The notes beneath the pieces are model-generated. The model did not search any database and was not told the origin of the DNA. It saw nothing but the letters and a program-made list of their open reading frames with translations. Positions 10,649 through 23,325 of a DNA stretch of 64,000 nt are shown piece after piece (the stretch's first letter is position 1; the number at the start of each line of letters is the position of its first letter). Origin of the DNA: Phaeosaccion multiseriatum (Eukaryota; Ochrophyta, other classes); contig OZ218961.1 of NCBI GenBank assembly GCA_965112735.1, forward strand, positions 3,224,001 to 3,288,000, written 5' to 3'. Position numbers and translations under genes: made by a program.

Positions 10649-10863
10649 ATATTGAAAGGAAAATTCAATTAAATATCTACTGGAACACCAACTGGATGGA
10701 ACCCGACAGGCATCCGACAACCGACCAACCTTCTGCTGCCGCCCCCCCTCCCCAGCTTCTACAGTTGTATGCCTCCTCCCTTCTGCCCGCCCGCCGTGTA
10801 TGTACACACCGCCTCCCGCGCACTCACGAGGTGACACTCTCACCCCTCTGAATATATAGTATC

Positions 10864-12021
10864 TCAATTGCCCTGTGCATTTGAGTTTGCGTGGCGGCTG
10901 GGCGCGGCCTGCACAAGTGGGGCGGCGCTCCCCGACTTGGTGTTGATCTCGTTCATCTCCTTGACGGGCTGCGAGAAGTCTCCCATCACACTCTGGGCCT
11001 GCGCGGCGGCAGCAGGGGCGTTGTTAACCTCCTTGGCCTTGCTGCTGCTGACCTCGCCTTTTCCGCCCTTGCCCCCCCCCACGAGCTTGAGCACAGTGGC
11101 CTCGATGTGGCCGGTGCTGAGGCCGGCCTCCTCGTACTGCTCCGTCTGCGTACCCGCCTCGATGAAGCCCTCGGGCAGCACCATGGGCCGCACCTGACAA
11201 GAGAGGAGAGAGGCACAGAGTAACACACAGGGAGGGAGGGCACACAAGATTGGTTCAGAAGGCGATCGATCGCGACATGACATCACGGAACAAGACAAGA
11301 CGCGGGAGCAAAATCCCCGCCCCCCCACCGGCAAGAGCTGCTCAGGACAGAGTGCAGCAGCGCAGCTTAGAGCAGATGAGAGAGAGAGCGAGAGAGAGAG
11401 AGAGAGAGAGGCATAGCCAAAAGCCCCTATCCCCAGCCCTGCCCATACGCCTTCGCATACGCCTTCCTCCGTGAGCCCCTTTTACCTTGATGCCTCCATC
11501 GTCGAGCAGCCCATCGTGTGCCATGAAGTGAAGCACGTGCTCTCCGAAGCCTCCCACCGTGCCCTCCTCCAGCGTGACCAGCGCCTCGTGCCCCTCTGCA
11601 AGCTCTCGGATCATGTCCTCATCGAGGGGGCGCATGAATCTCGCGTCGGCCACCGTCACGCCCAAGTCGGGATCACTCTCCTCCAAGTGGGCAGCTGCCT
11701 CCTGTTGGGGGGGGGGGGGATTTAGAGGCGTACGGGGAGGAGGACGAGGACGAGGAGGAGGGCAGGGGGTGAGAAAGGTGGACATGGAATGAATCCAATC
11801 CCAAACTCGGCAAGTCTACTTTTTCAATGGACCGTACGCAGTCAGCAGCGGCAGAGCAGCAGCATATGGGCCGGCAGGCAGGCGGCAACGAGCCGAGGTC
11901 GAGCGCGTAGACCACCCCATACGTGGATCACCTACCGTACCACCTCGCCCCCATCCACTGCCATCTACCACCTCGCCCCCCCCCTCCCTGCCGCACACCT
12001 CTGGTCTGCTCCAACCCAACG

Positions 12022-12055
<34 letters not shown>

Positions 12056-13156
12056 CACACACATGCACGCACCAGGCATGACGCCGTTCTTGTGCCCAAG
12101 CTGAGCAGCGCCACCTTTCTCTTGGCCCCCTCCCTGGCCTTCTTGAGGTACCGCCCCTTGCCGATCTCGAGGGCCTGCCCCTTGCTGGGCATCTCGGTGA
12201 TGTCGTAACCGAACAGGTCCTGGAGTTTCTTCAGCCCGTACCCAGCGCCTCGAGGGTAACGCAGCACCGACGGCCTGAGGGGTGCACACACGCACACGCA
12301 CACGGACGGGATGGCAGCACGCACTTGGAGGTTAGTACGGTATACATTGACTGCGGGCTGCCTCCTCCGTCGGACACAACACACAGACACAGACACCCCT
12401 TTGGGCCCCTCTCCTCCTCTTCGAGTGGATGGGTGGGTAAGCCGAGGGTAGAGAGGGCCGAGTGCTGCCCTAACCAACCCGTGGGTGTCTGCCGAGCAAA
12501 GAACCAGGCAGGCAGGCAAGCAGGCAAGCAGGCAAGCAAGCAGGCACGGCCTGACACGGCTCACACCGTCTCTGCATTGCCCACAGCTAACCCTGTGCCT
12601 GTGCTGTGCTGTGCTGTGCTGTGCTGTGCTGTGCTTCCAGGCCAAGACGAGCCCCTCTGCCCTCTCTCCATGAAGGGGAGCAGAGCAGCCCACTGCCCAC
12701 ACATATGGCTGGCTTCGTGGCACGCACGCACGCACCCACACTCTCACTGTCCTAACACTCACACTCACACACTGTCCTTAGGCCTCCCTCTCCTCTTTAC
12801 TCACATGTCGTCTATCGCGTAGCAGGTCTGCAGCATGTTCATGAGCTCTATCTCGTCACTCGGGGCCATGATGACGATGCCCGGAAGGGTGCCCAAGTAA
12901 GCGAGGTCGTAGGACCCGTGGTGTGTGGGGCCTGACAGATACATAGAGTCACAGAGAGTCACAGAGAATAGCAGGGCGAAGCGGGGCATAGCGGGGCATA
13001 GCAGGGCACTCGTGAGCCCTCACTCAAGCACGGGCGGCGGAAGAGAGAGCGCCCAACAAACGTTTCTTGCTCGGCCCTTTGGCTTGCCTTGCCAACCACC
13101 TACCGCCTCTCTCTCTCTCTTTGTTGCGTGTGTCTTACTATCTCTGCCCCCCCCTT

Positions 13157-13188
<32 letters not shown>

Positions 13189-16100
13189 CTTCCTCACTCA
13201 CCGTCGTTGCCCACCAGTCCCGCTCTGTCCATGATTAACCTCACAGGCAGCTTCTGAATCACCACATCGTGCACAATCTGGTCGTAGGCCCTCTGCATGA
13301 AGGTGCTGTAGATGCAGCAGAAGGGCTTGAGGCCTTCCACTGCCATCCCTGCGGCGAAGGTCACGGCGTGTTGCTCCGCAATACCCACATCGTAGGTGCG
13401 CTTAGGAAAGCGACTGAGGACCGCAACAGAGGGACAGCGGGACAGAGGAAGGGACGGGCAGACAGACAGGCAGGCAGGCAGACAGACAGACGAAGGCCAG
13501 GGTCAGAGGGCGCGAGGGAGATGGGAAGTACGGCTCGGGGCACACACACATACACATACACATGCACATGCATGAGGAGGGCATGAGGAGGGCAGAGAGA
13601 ACAGCTTGGACCTTAAGGTTCAGGCAGTGGAGGACGGCACAGGAGGAGAAGAGAGGGCGGCTCCGCCCAGCCCCTCCACATCATTCACCCATCTGAGCAC
13701 CTCCGACCTTCGAATACCGACCCAACCCAACTCACCCCACCCCACCCCACCCCCAACACTCACCGTCCGAACATGTCCATGCCCGTTCCTCCCGGCATGG
13801 CCGCGGTGATGCCCACGACGTCCTTGTCCTCCGCAGCGATGCCGATGAGCGTGTTGGCGAACACAGACGTCAAGGAAGGGTGCTTGGAGGGCGACTGGGC
13901 GGACGGAGGGAAGGAAGAGTGAGGCATCGAGCGTTGTGATGAGATGGAGTGAGGGGATGGGGAAGAGGGGGCTAAAGGACGCGTGCTTGAACGGCAGCTT
14001 GGGAGGGAGGGAGGGAGGGAGGGAGGGACGAGTGGTTTGTGCTAGGAGGGGTACAAGGTAGGCCAGGAAGGGACCCTCCCCTCCCACCCACCCACCCACC
14101 CACCCACGCTCTCTCTCTGTGTCTCTCTCTCACCTTGAACTGCTTGCCCGAGGCGACATCGAACTTGGCTACACCGTGGTACTTGTCAGAGGCGGCCATG
14201 GCGGGGGGGTAGCCCATGCCCTGTGTGTGCGTGCGTGCGTGTGTGCGTCAGCGGTCGGAGTAGTGTAGAGGCACACGGGGCGAGCATGAGAAAGTGAGGT
14301 GAGTGAGTGAGTGAGTGAGTGAGTCCCTCAGTGGATGAGTGAGTGCTTGCGTGCCTGCGCCGCCCACCTTCTCTGTCTTGACGTGCAGCAGCACGGGCTT
14401 GTTGGAGGGGCTGTCTCTGATGTTCTGCAGAATGGGCACGAGGTTGTCAAGGTCGTGACCGTCCACAGGCCCGACATAGAAGTAGCCCAGCTCCTCGAAC
14501 AGGGTGCCACCCGTCACGATTCCTGGAGGGGATGGAGCACGGTGGGAGAGAGGGGGACGAGGAGGGGGAGAGGGTGAGGGTGAGGGCGAGGGTGTGTGGG
14601 TATGCGTGCTAGCTCAGAGGAGTGTGAGCGGTATGAGCAAGGTTCTAACAAGGGGGGGGGCTGTGTGTGTGCGCGCGTGTGCGTGTGCGTATGTATGCGT
14701 CAGAGAGAGAGAGGAAGGAGGTGGGCAGCGAGCGGCTTGTCCTGGCTTGCTAGCGCTGGAGTCCGATACCTCAGTCTATCCCTCCCCTGCCTCACTCACC
14801 CCTGGCGTACTGGTCGATCTTGGCGTTGGCGTTTCGGATGTTCTCCGGGAAGAGCTTGTTAAGCGCCTTGACGGTGTCCCGCACGTTCTTGAAGGGCTTG
14901 GAAGAGATGAGGCGCCCCGTGTAGGAAGATAGCGCCCCCGCAGGCACCACGCCGCCCGCAGAGTGCGTTCCAGTGGGCAGGGACACCTAAGAGAGCAACA
15001 GAGAGTTGATTGTTGTGTTGTCGCGTGTCAGGTGCCATCTCTTCGTTTCGTTTGATCGTCCGCAGCCCATCACACCACACCGCCCCTCCCACCCTCCCCA
15101 CCCCTTCCAACGGTACGTTAACGGTAACGGTACCTGTCCGTTGTCGTTGAGGATGACAAGGCTGCGCTGGTGCAGATAGCCCGCGTTGTTCATGGCCTCG
15201 AAGGCCATGCCGCCCGTGATGGCCCCGTCCCCGATGACAGCGATGCAGTTGTTATCCTCGGGCTTGCGGCCCTTCATCTGCTTGCCCACGGACATGCCCA
15301 ATGCGGCGCTGATGGAGGTGGTGCTGTGCCCAGCGCCGAAGCAATCGTACTCACTCTCGGACCTGCACGTGTTAGGTGGAGATGGAGGAAGATGGGTCGG
15401 GAGGGGAGGCGGGAGAGGGGGTGGCGCAAAGGGGTGAGGAGAGAGGAGGGTGAAGACGCAAAGCATCACCCAACCCCGTATGGTTGCTCCGATGGCAGTC
15501 GATGGCGGTGGCAAACCCCCCAGCCGGCACCCATCCGAAGGGGTTTGCAGAGGGTCGGTAGAGCAGCCCCCTTCCCCGTCCCCTTCCCCTTCCCCTGCAG
15601 CCCTCCTCAGTCGGATTGGAGACGCCGGTGCTGCTCCGCGCTTCCCTCGCCTGCCCTCGCTTCCGGGGTGAGTGGGGCCTTCTCTTCACCCTCTTCCCTC
15701 TCTCCCCACTAAGGGCCCTCCCTCTGACGCCTCAGTCTCACCACGGAATACCCCAAACGTGCTCCTCGGCAGCAAAGCGACCACAGAATGCACAGACACT
15801 TCGACACTTACCGCTTGGCAAAGCCGCTGAGCCCCCCCGACTGCCTAAGCGAGTGCATGCGGTCCCTCCTGCCCGTGAGGATCTTGTGGGGGTACACTTG
15901 GTGGGACACATCCCTGGGAGGGGAGGGAGGGGAGGGAGAGGGGGGGTTAGGGCGGTGTGGTTCCTCACTAGCACCTCGGCTGTGGCAGCAACGCTGGCTG
16001 TGCACACAACCGACTTGACTTGACTTCTAACTCAAGCTTAACTATCGAGTGAGTGACTGGTTGACTGCGCTGCTGAGGCAAATGATGGCACTTACCAAAT

Positions 16101-17059
16101 GATCTTGTCCTCTGGTGCGTTATACACGTGGTGCAGCGCCACGGTGAGCTCAATGACTCCCAAGGAAGAGCCCAAATGCCCCCCTGTCTTGGACACAGCC
16201 TGGTGCCAAACAGCAACAATCAGTTACGTCCCGACAAGAGAGAGGGCAGAGGCAAGTCCAACAGAGGGGGTGAGATGGTGATTCGGGAGAATTCAGTGGG
16301 AGGCCACAGCGGAGAGCTGCACTTCACCAGCCTTCCTTCCTTGCGCCCTTGAGCAGAGTGCAGAGGAGGGAGGGGACGCGTGGAAGGACTACCGTGCTCC
16401 ACTTCACTTGGTGCAAGGGTGCACCGAGTGAGTGCAGCCAAGATGCATGAAGATACCTTCAAGGGGGCTGAGCTGAGCTGCACCCCCACGGGTTGTGCTA
16501 CCCCACAAGTTGAACCTTGCACAACCCACGTGCGGTGCACCCCCTGCATTTCCCCTATACGCCTGAGAAGGGCCCTTCCTAGTCCCAATCCCGGCACCCA
16601 CCAGCCCCAGGGTCACGCAGTGAGTGAGTCCCACGCACGCACCTCCAGAGTCTCCCACCGGAGCTCGTGGGCGAGCTGCTTGAGTTCCGCGATGGACAAG
16701 TTGTTCATGTCCGAGGGACTGTTGACCTTGTCCAGCAGGGGCTTGCTGGCGGGGCCATAGTAGCCCCCCTCGCTGGCCGCCGCCAGCACAGGGCCGGCCC
16801 GGCTTCGCCTCTGCAGTACACCCGGCTGTCCTCGCCACCGACAAGCGGAACCCCCCCTCGCCCTGACCTGAGACTGCCTGCCATGCCTACCGCCACTGCA
16901 GCTGCTGATGCTACTGCTGCTGCTACCGCAGTCGCCTTTATGTGCGTGTTGGAGGCCCGAAGTGCTTCCCCCCACTGAGCCAGACACTGAGAAGGCGGCG
17001 ACTGAGGTCGTGCCCGCGATGGCAGCAACCCCCACCGCCAACGCACTCGCCTTAACCAT
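10864..17059 (-). CDS. DXS: 1-deoxy-D-xylulose-5-phosphate synthase, plastid-targeted
   Basis: Thirteen exons join in phase (high to low): 16643-17059, 16096-16199, 15812-15913, 15134-15362, 14800-14986, 14368-14522, 14134-14220, 13764-13894, 13202-13413, 12805-12931, 12073-12274, 11486-11701 and 10864-11193; 832 residues. The enzyme condenses pyruvate with glyceraldehyde 3-phosphate using thiamine diphosphate, the first step of the plastid MEP isoprenoid pathway. Visible hallmarks are the K-T-G-G-H-L-G histidine, G-D-G-A-I-T-G-G with downstream N-D-N (thiamine diphosphate/Mg site), [19 protein letters not shown] and [14 protein letters not shown]. The N-terminus is a hydrophobic signal-like segment ending in V-A-A-F, then a Ser/Gly/Arg-rich stretch to about residue 95, as expected for a secondary plastid. 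The C-terminus runs about 60 residues past the usual end and is Ala/Lys-rich. Introns carry several microsatellites. Confidence 0.97.
12019..12062. repeat. (CA)n microsatellite in DXS intron
   Basis: CA dinucleotide array with one interruption, just beyond the donor of the exon 12073-12274. Confidence 0.9.
12601..12641. repeat. (GTGCT)n pentanucleotide repeat in DXS intron
   Basis: About seven pentanucleotide copies inside the intron 12275-12804. The same intron also has a GCAGGCAA-type array near 12505-12545. Confidence 0.85.
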
Positions 17060-17529
17060 TGCTGCGGCCTGCAGAGGGAAATCCGGTGATGGCGGAGAGG
17101 AGAGAGTAGATCTACCTGGTTATTTGACTTCGCAGCGGGTGGCAGCAGAGTATTGGGCCGCAGAGGTATCACACAACGAGCGTAAGTGAGCAACGAACGT
17201 GTTAAATCAGAGCTTTTGTTCGTCAAGCAGCGGCCCCGCCAAGACTTACCAAGGATCCTCCCTACTCTCCTGCCCTTTTTCTCGTCCTCTCTCTCTTCTA
17301 TGCGGCCTGTCCTCCCTTACTTGTACCCTCTCCTCATCAATCTCCCTCTGTAGGATTCAGGGCAAGAAAATCATGTAACGAAAGTCCACCCCGGGGGAGT
17401 TGCATGGGCCAGGGCCACCCCTCGGGTTGCCTCCCTTAGCCGCAGAGTTAACTTCCTCGAAAAAAAACACCCACTGAACGACTGGAGAGGCTCACACTCC
17501 CTTCTCGTCTTCATCACTGCATAGAGAAC
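17060..17529. promoter_or_regulatory. shared upstream region of DXS (-) and EF-1 beta (+)
   Basis: 470 bp between divergent start codons. No defined element is recognised. Confidence 0.4.
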
Positions 17530-19297
17530 ATGGCTAACTTCGACCTCTCCACGGAGGAGCAGTGCCTCGCTTTGTAAGTGGCAAAGAGCGGCGCTCCAAA
17601 GGGTTGTGACTCCCCTCTCTTTCCCTCTCTCTCTCTGCAGCAACCTGCACCCATGCTTCGCTGTGCAGCTCTCTTGTGTGGAGTTATCCACCATGCGGCT
17701 TTCACTGTTGGCTGAGTGATTCTCTGCGCTTCCCAGGATGGCGAATTCCGTACGTGGAGTGAGAGCGAGACACCCCTCCCCCCCAAGGGCCCCACCTCCC
17801 GCTGTCAAGCACCCTAATGTTCACCCCTCTTCTGCTGCTGTGTGTTGCGTTGGATCCGCAGGAGCTTCGCTCTGGGCCAGGCTGGAGGGGCAGCGGGGGG
17901 AGCAGCAGGAGGGGGGAAGGGGAAGAAGGCCAAGGCACCAAAGCCCGCCAAGAAGGATGATGACGATGTAAGTCGGTCTCTTACTCCCTTTAGCCAGTGC
18001 CTGTCTCTGTCTCTGCTTCCCTTCACAGGGTGACTCGCAGCCATATCAGCATCTTTTTCTCTCGTACACCCGAGGTGCTGTGTGTTCAGCCACTTATCCC
18101 CCCGCTCTGCTCTTGACTTCACCGAGTGATCACTCACAGCCGTCTCCATGCTCAGCCACCCTGACGCCCGCCTCCCTCCCCCCCCTTCCCACGTCCACTC
18201 ACTCAGATGGATGACCTGTTCGGCGATGACGACGCCCCTGCCGAGGGTGCCGACAAGGGCCCGAGCCGCGCTGAGAAGATTGCCGCTGCCAAGGCAGCCA
18301 AGGACGCTGCCAAGAAGCCCGAGAAGGTGAGGACTGGCAGTGAGCGGGGACTGACAGTGGGCCGAGCACGTCCCCAAACAGGGAGTTATCCTCCTCATGG
18401 CCATCCCCTCCTCCTTCTCCTCCCACCACCTACCCACCACTTGTCCGAATCTGAACTCCCGAGGGCGCCCAACTCTCTTGACCGTGCACTCAATTCCGAA
18501 ACGGAAACCTGTCCCGCTCTCTACTGTTTCTGCCTTGCTCTCTCTGCTGTCTCTCCCTTGTTTCCCACCCTCCCGCCCCTCGCAGGTGCAAAAGACACAG
18601 ATTGTGTTCGAGGTGAAGCCCTGGGACACCGAAATCGACCTGCTGGCGATGTACGAGAAGGTTCGGGCAACCAAGTGCATGGAGGGCATGCAGTGGGGAG
18701 AGGCAGCGAAGCTCGTGCCCGTGGCCTTCGGCATCAAGAAGCTGGTCGTCTCATGCGTAAGTGCAAGCAGACGGACAGACAGGGAGGAAAGGACGGGAGG
18801 AAAGGAAGGAAGGAAGGAGGGAGGGAGGGCTATTCTCTCCTCTCTTGCGCCAATGGCCTGACTTTCTACCCCGTGCCCGCGGCTCTGTCAACCTCTCCCC
18901 ATCCATCCACTGCCCCCCCCCCCCTCAGGTGGTGGTAGACGACTTGGTCGGCGTGGACGACTGCACGGACTGTGAGTGGAGTGGAGTGGAGTGCCATCCT
19001 ACCCACATATCTGCTTCAGAGGCTGGCAGTGGGGTGTGGGGTCCTTGCGTGACTACTCTTGGCTCGTGTTTACGTGCTTTGTCTGTGCTCGTAGTGCACT
19101 CGCCGCTGGGCATGCTCGGCTCGGCTCTGTTTCTTGTGTCTGGCCCCGTGTTTGCATCCCTGACACGCTCTCGCCCCTCTGCCGCCTTGGTGTTTTGTTT
19201 TGTTGTGCTGTTGTGCCTATGTCGTCGCCATTTGACAGTGCTGGAGTCCTTCACGGAGGAGGTGCAATCGGTTGAGATGACAACAATGAACAGGTGA
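17530..19297 (+). CDS. elongation factor 1-beta (eEF1B guanine-exchange subunit), short form
   Basis: Six exons join in phase: 17530-17573, 17862-17967, 18207-18326, 18586-18756, 18929-18971 and 19239-19297; 180 residues. The protein catalyses GDP/GTP exchange on eEF1A. The central acidic segment D-D-L-F-G-D-D-D and the C-terminal exchange domain (V-K-P-W-D-T-E-I-D, W-G-E-A-A-K-L-V-P-V-A-F-G-I-K-K-L, then V-D-D-L-V-G-V-D-D, ending M-T-T-M-N-R) are diagnostic. Family members usually have a GST-like N-terminal domain and about 225 residues. Here only about 20 residues and a Gly/Ala/Lys linker precede the acidic segment. Exon 1 is the least certain. A missed N-terminal exon is possible, but the reading frame from ATG 17530 splices cleanly. 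Confidence 0.92.
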
Positions 19298-19853
19298 GAT
19301 ACGGCATCAGAGAACTCGGCCTCGATTTTGTGCCTGTTGCGGTCTGCTCCACTTGTCGGTCCCGCTACATAGCCCACTCACTCCCCGTGTTGCTCCACGC
19401 TTGCTTCGTCCTCGCCCCTCGTCATCCACAAACACAGGCTCTAGATTTATATTAATTTTAACATCAGCAGTGAACATGAAAAAAAAGAAAAAAAGTTTAA
19501 CCCGCTGAGGAGTGTTGCTTTGGTCGGCGGATGGCCGTGTGCCCAGGCAGAACAGATTACAGCCCCCTTTATAGCCCTTGTGGAGGACTCTGAGTGTCCA
19601 TGGACCAGAGGGAGTGGTCACGTTCTGGGGCCCTCACCGGAAATAAGAACCCTCTCCTCTGCGTCCCCCGAGCGAAGGAGCAGGGCCGTCTTTGCACCTC
19701 CTTTGCACCCCCCTCCCGCACCCATGCACCAAAGACCACCGTGGGGCCGGGCCGGGCAGCCCCGTCCGTCCTGTCTCCCGAGGCAGAACGTAATGCTCCG
19801 CCACTGCTGCTCCTGCCCCAGGCCTCATAGCTTGTATAGCCGTGCACGCCTGC
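19298..19853. other. 3' region between convergent EF-1 beta and ACBP
   Basis: 556 bp with no gene. It contains an unusually A/T-rich patch near 19441-19500 with an A-run, likely part of 3' untranslated sequence. Confidence 0.5.
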
Positions 19854-20363
19854 TCAGGGGGCGAGGCGCTCCACTTCACTGACGTATTCCGTCATGGCGT
19901 CCTCCTTGCTCTTGCCCTCCTTGCCCTTCCACGTATCCCACTTGGCCTTGCCCTTGGCGTCGAAGAAGCCTAGCAGCAGCCACAGTCGCGTAGGGGGGGA
20001 GGTTGGGAGCGAAAGAGGGAAGCAGAGGGACGTAAGAGATGGGTGGTGGTATTGCTTTTGCTCGAAGGGCCCGAGAAAATGGGACGGAATCCTCACCTGG
20101 TCGCTCGGTGTTCACATCTCCGACTGTGGCTTGCTTGTACAGGGCGTAGAGGTTCTGGCATGGAAGGAGAGAGAGAGGGAGAGACGGGAAGGAGAGAGAG
20201 AAGAGATGGAGAGAGGCGAAGCAGAAAATGAGAAGAGAGGGAGAGAGGACAGACGACGGAAGAAATGCTGATTGCACGGGCTTACCAGCTTATCCTCATT
20301 GGAGGGCACGTCCACGGTCTTGATCTTCTCCGCGGACGCGTTGAACTTCTCCTCCAAAGACAT
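19854..20363 (-). CDS. ACBP: acyl-CoA-binding protein
   Basis: Three exons (20286-20363, 20097-20154 and 19854-19969) join in phase to an 83-residue protein, close to the usual 86-92. It is a small cytosolic four-helix carrier of long-chain acyl-CoA esters. Seen in the sequence: M-S-L-E-E-K-F-N at the start, P-S-N-E-D-K-L, then [11 protein letters not shown] (the conserved ligand-binding Y-K-Q-A-T-x-G), and K-A-K-W-D-T-W-K with S-K-E-D-A-M. Helix 4 ends E-V-E-R-L-A-P. There is no added targeting or ankyrin region. It is divergent from the STI1-like gene with 273 bp between start codons, and convergent with EF-1 beta. Confidence 0.96.
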
Positions 20364-20636
20364 GAGGAAGCAGGGGCAAGAAGTGGTGAGGGGGAGAGGG
20401 GGAGAAGGGCAAGAGAGGAGAAAGAAGGAAGAGAAATATATAGAGCAAGTCGAATTTATTTTTCGACGTACGAGGTCTTCTACAACACAAATCATACACA
20501 CCTCTCTTCACTTTTTAGGGGTTTGATTGTTGTGTTTGTGCCCTCCCCACACCACTTCAGCCCCACCACCGTTCTATCTGTCTCTTATTGTTTGCTGCTT
20601 GTGAAGGCGGAGCGAAGAGGCCCGGGGTGCGGTAGA
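20364..20636. promoter_or_regulatory. shared upstream region of ACBP (-) and STI1-like gene (+)
   Basis: 273 bp between divergent start codons, so both promoters and 5' leaders must fit or overlap here. No named element is recognised. Confidence 0.4.
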
Positions 20637-22489
20637 ATGGCCAAAGGAGGGAAGAAGAAGGGAGGGAAGGGGGGAGGAGGCAAGGACAGACATACAAATG
20701 GAGCCAACGCGGAGAACCTGGACGGACTTGATGCCCTTCTAGAAGAGCACATGGCGAGGGTGGAGAAGGAAGTGGCCGAGGAGGAGGAGAAGAAGAGGGA
20801 AGAGGAGAAGAAGCGGCCACCACTGACGGGGGCCGAGAATGCCATGATCGGCATGCGTGGCTTCACGCAAGCGACGGAGAACCCGCAGGTTGGTCCGGTG
20901 AAGAGCAGACGGGGAACAAGGGGGAGGAGAGAGATTGTTGTGGGCTCGAGCGACTCCTCCCCCGAGAGGGAGTCGTGAAAGGCGCCGAGACGGTGTGAAG
21001 GGGCACAGGGACGAAGAGACCGGAGGAAGCTCAGACTCTCGCGGGTGGATAGCTTTGGTGCGACAGGGTGATACTGGCCCACGTCAGGTGTTACGGATCA
21101 ATTAGGCCCGCTTCTGACCCTCTTGCCCAGTCGGAGAGCAACAGGGGGGTGTATATGGACGAGGGAACGAAGGTCCGGCAGTCCACAAAGGACGCAGTTA
21201 GGGCAGCCGGCCACACACTCGGTACACACTCGGCTGCTGTTTGAGCTGCAGAATGGATCCTTGCTTGAGCGAGAGGGCGTATCCTACGCGGGGGGGGCGG
21301 GGGCGGAGGGGTGAAACTGCGCTCGAGTGAGGCAGCCAACGCGTGTCCGTGGAGGAGATAGGTACAGCCCTTCAGTAGAAATGACCCCAACCCCCTCCCC
21401 CACCCTCTCCTCCCCACTTCCCTTGCGCACTGTGTGTGCGCAGATGTTCGCGGAGGCGCTCGGCATGCTCAACGACCCCGAGGCCGTGAAGGAGGCGGAG
21501 ACCATGATGAACGACCCGGAGTTCAAGGCCTCCATTCAGCAGTACATGGGCCAGGTGAGTGGCGAGGGGCGGGTGGGGGGGGTGAGGCCGATGCTGTGAG
21601 TGTGCGCTGTGCGTGTGTGTGCGCGCATCTGTATGTGCTTGAGTGTGCGCTGTGCGTGTGTGTGCGCGCATCTGTATGTGCTTGAGTGTGCGCTGTGCGT
21701 GTGTGTGCGCGCATCTGTATGTGCTTGAGTGTGCGCTGTGCGTGTGTGTGTGTGTGCGCGCGCGTGTGTGTGAATATTTGTATGCGTGTGTTTGTGTTTG
21801 TGTGTCTGAGTGCTGGAACCATGCTATGCCCGGTACTCCGTCTCAGCAGTAGTGCTGCCCTCCGCCCCCTCGTCCACACTACGGTTGGTCTGCTCTGGTC
21901 TGGTCTGGTCTGGTCTACTATGCCCCGCTCTGCTCTGGTTTGGGCCTGTTTGGGCCTCTCTTGTCGCTGACTCCCTCCCCCTCCCCCCCCCCCTCTGTGT
22001 GCCCCGCAGCTGAAGCAGAACCCCGGCTTCGTGCAGGCCATGGCACAGGCACAGACCAAGTACCAGGTAGGGTAGCACGGTACCGCATGGGAACTGCACG
22101 CCCATATGCTCTTTGCTGTGCACGAGATCGATCCCACCAGGCCCTTTCATCTCCTGTCGCCATGCCTCCCTCCCTCCCTCCCTCCCTCCCTCCCTCCCTC
22201 CCTCCCTTTCTCACTCCCTCTCTTCCTCCTCCCTCCCTCCCTTCCCCTCCTCCCTCGACCCCTCCGCCCCCAGGAGCTTGTGCAGGATCCCGACAAGCTG
22301 TCTGAGATCCAAGAGCAGTACTCCACACTGCTCAAGGGTGGTGAGGGGGCGGACGAGGCGGCGAAAGCACTGGCAGCTCATCGCCATGGAGTCCCGGCGG
22401 CCGAGGGCAGCGAGACCGGGGGGGAGGCCGGGGTAGCAGCAGCGGCAGCATCAGCAGCGCAAGGTGTGGAGGCTCCCACAGTGGACTGA
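20637..22489 (+). CDS. STI1-domain-like protein
   Basis: Four exons (20637-20888, 21444-21554, 22010-22066 and 22274-22489) join in phase to 211 residues. The N-terminus is a Lys/Gly-rich stretch, then a charged Glu/Lys helix. Residues about 85-175 have short helices with repeated D-P / N-P turns (L-N-D-P-E-A, M-N-D-P-E-F, Q-N-P-G-F, Q-D-P-D-K). This is the look of the STI1 module found in Hop/Sti1, Hip and ubiquilins, which binds hydrophobic client segments. The C-terminus is Ala-rich. A chaperone or ubiquitin-pathway role is inference from this module. No TPR, UBA or transmembrane segment is visible. The second intron holds a 43-bp minisatellite. Confidence 0.7.
21601..21772. repeat. 43-bp minisatellite, about four copies
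   Basis: GTGCGCTGTGCGTGTGTG-type units start at 21601, 21644, 21687 and 21730, inside the second intron of the STI1-like gene. Confidence 0.9.
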
Positions 22490-23325
22490 GCAGGACAGCT
22501 GAAGAGAAGAAGGCTGGAGGGAAGACAGCTGACGAGAAGGCAGCTGAAGACAGCTTCACAGGGAGAGTCAAGCAGGGCCGGAGGAGACGAGGAGAGGAGA
22601 TGTGTGTGCCCTATGTGCTGTGCCAAGGCTCTCTGCTGCGCTGCACGGCGCCGCACGGCAGTGATGGGATGGCACCGGATGGCACCGGTGGGAGGGCGTT
22701 TATTTAATCAGCCCCCAGAAAATGTAAGTTAGTTTCAACTTAGTTTCTTAACAGATAGACATTCTAAAATACAGTATTTCTTGGAGAAGAAGATGGAAGG
22801 GAATGGCCGACTGCTGCCCCCATCCGTCGGTAGTCGGTAGTCGCTACACCGCCATGGCAGGGAATTGGCCTAGCCTTGCTCTGCCTTGCTCTGCCGTGCC
22901 TTACACATGTTCACACAGATAGGCCTTTCTTCTCTCCTTCCTTTCTTCTTTTCGTTCATTCTTCCTTGCTCCCCGTGTACGTTTGTCCTTTCCCTACAAG
23001 AGTGCCCTTGCCCTGGCCCTAACACCGTTACATTCATTTTCTAAGTCATGTGGGGGCGAGCAAGAGAGGAGAAGAGTGTCGCTTCGTCGCTTGCCCCCCC
23101 CCCTTAGCAAGGAGGCCACACACACCATAAGTTACCATCGAGAGTGACGGAACGTCGCGCCGATCGATACCTTTCCTACCCACCACCTATCTACCCACCT
23201 ACCTACCTATCTACCGTCCACCCAGGGCCGCACTCAACCCCACCCCACCAAGTCCCGCACTCCGGTCCTCAGTGACCACAGGTACGTAAGAGAAATACGT
23301 AATAGTTAGGCACATTCTATCGTCC
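22490..23325. other. intergenic region between convergent genes
   Basis: 836 bp with no supported gene. It includes an A/T-richer patch near 22700-22780 and short (CTAC)n repeats near 23180-23215. Confidence 0.5.

Larger units (their letters stand above)
10074..10863. other. intergenic region with palindrome cluster and dispersed repeat
   Basis: Gene-free stretch between the start of the 8193-10073 gene and the 3' end of DXS, both on the minus strand. It contains a GGACGTCC cluster and a repeat shared with 36431-36546, annotated separately. Confidence 0.55.
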
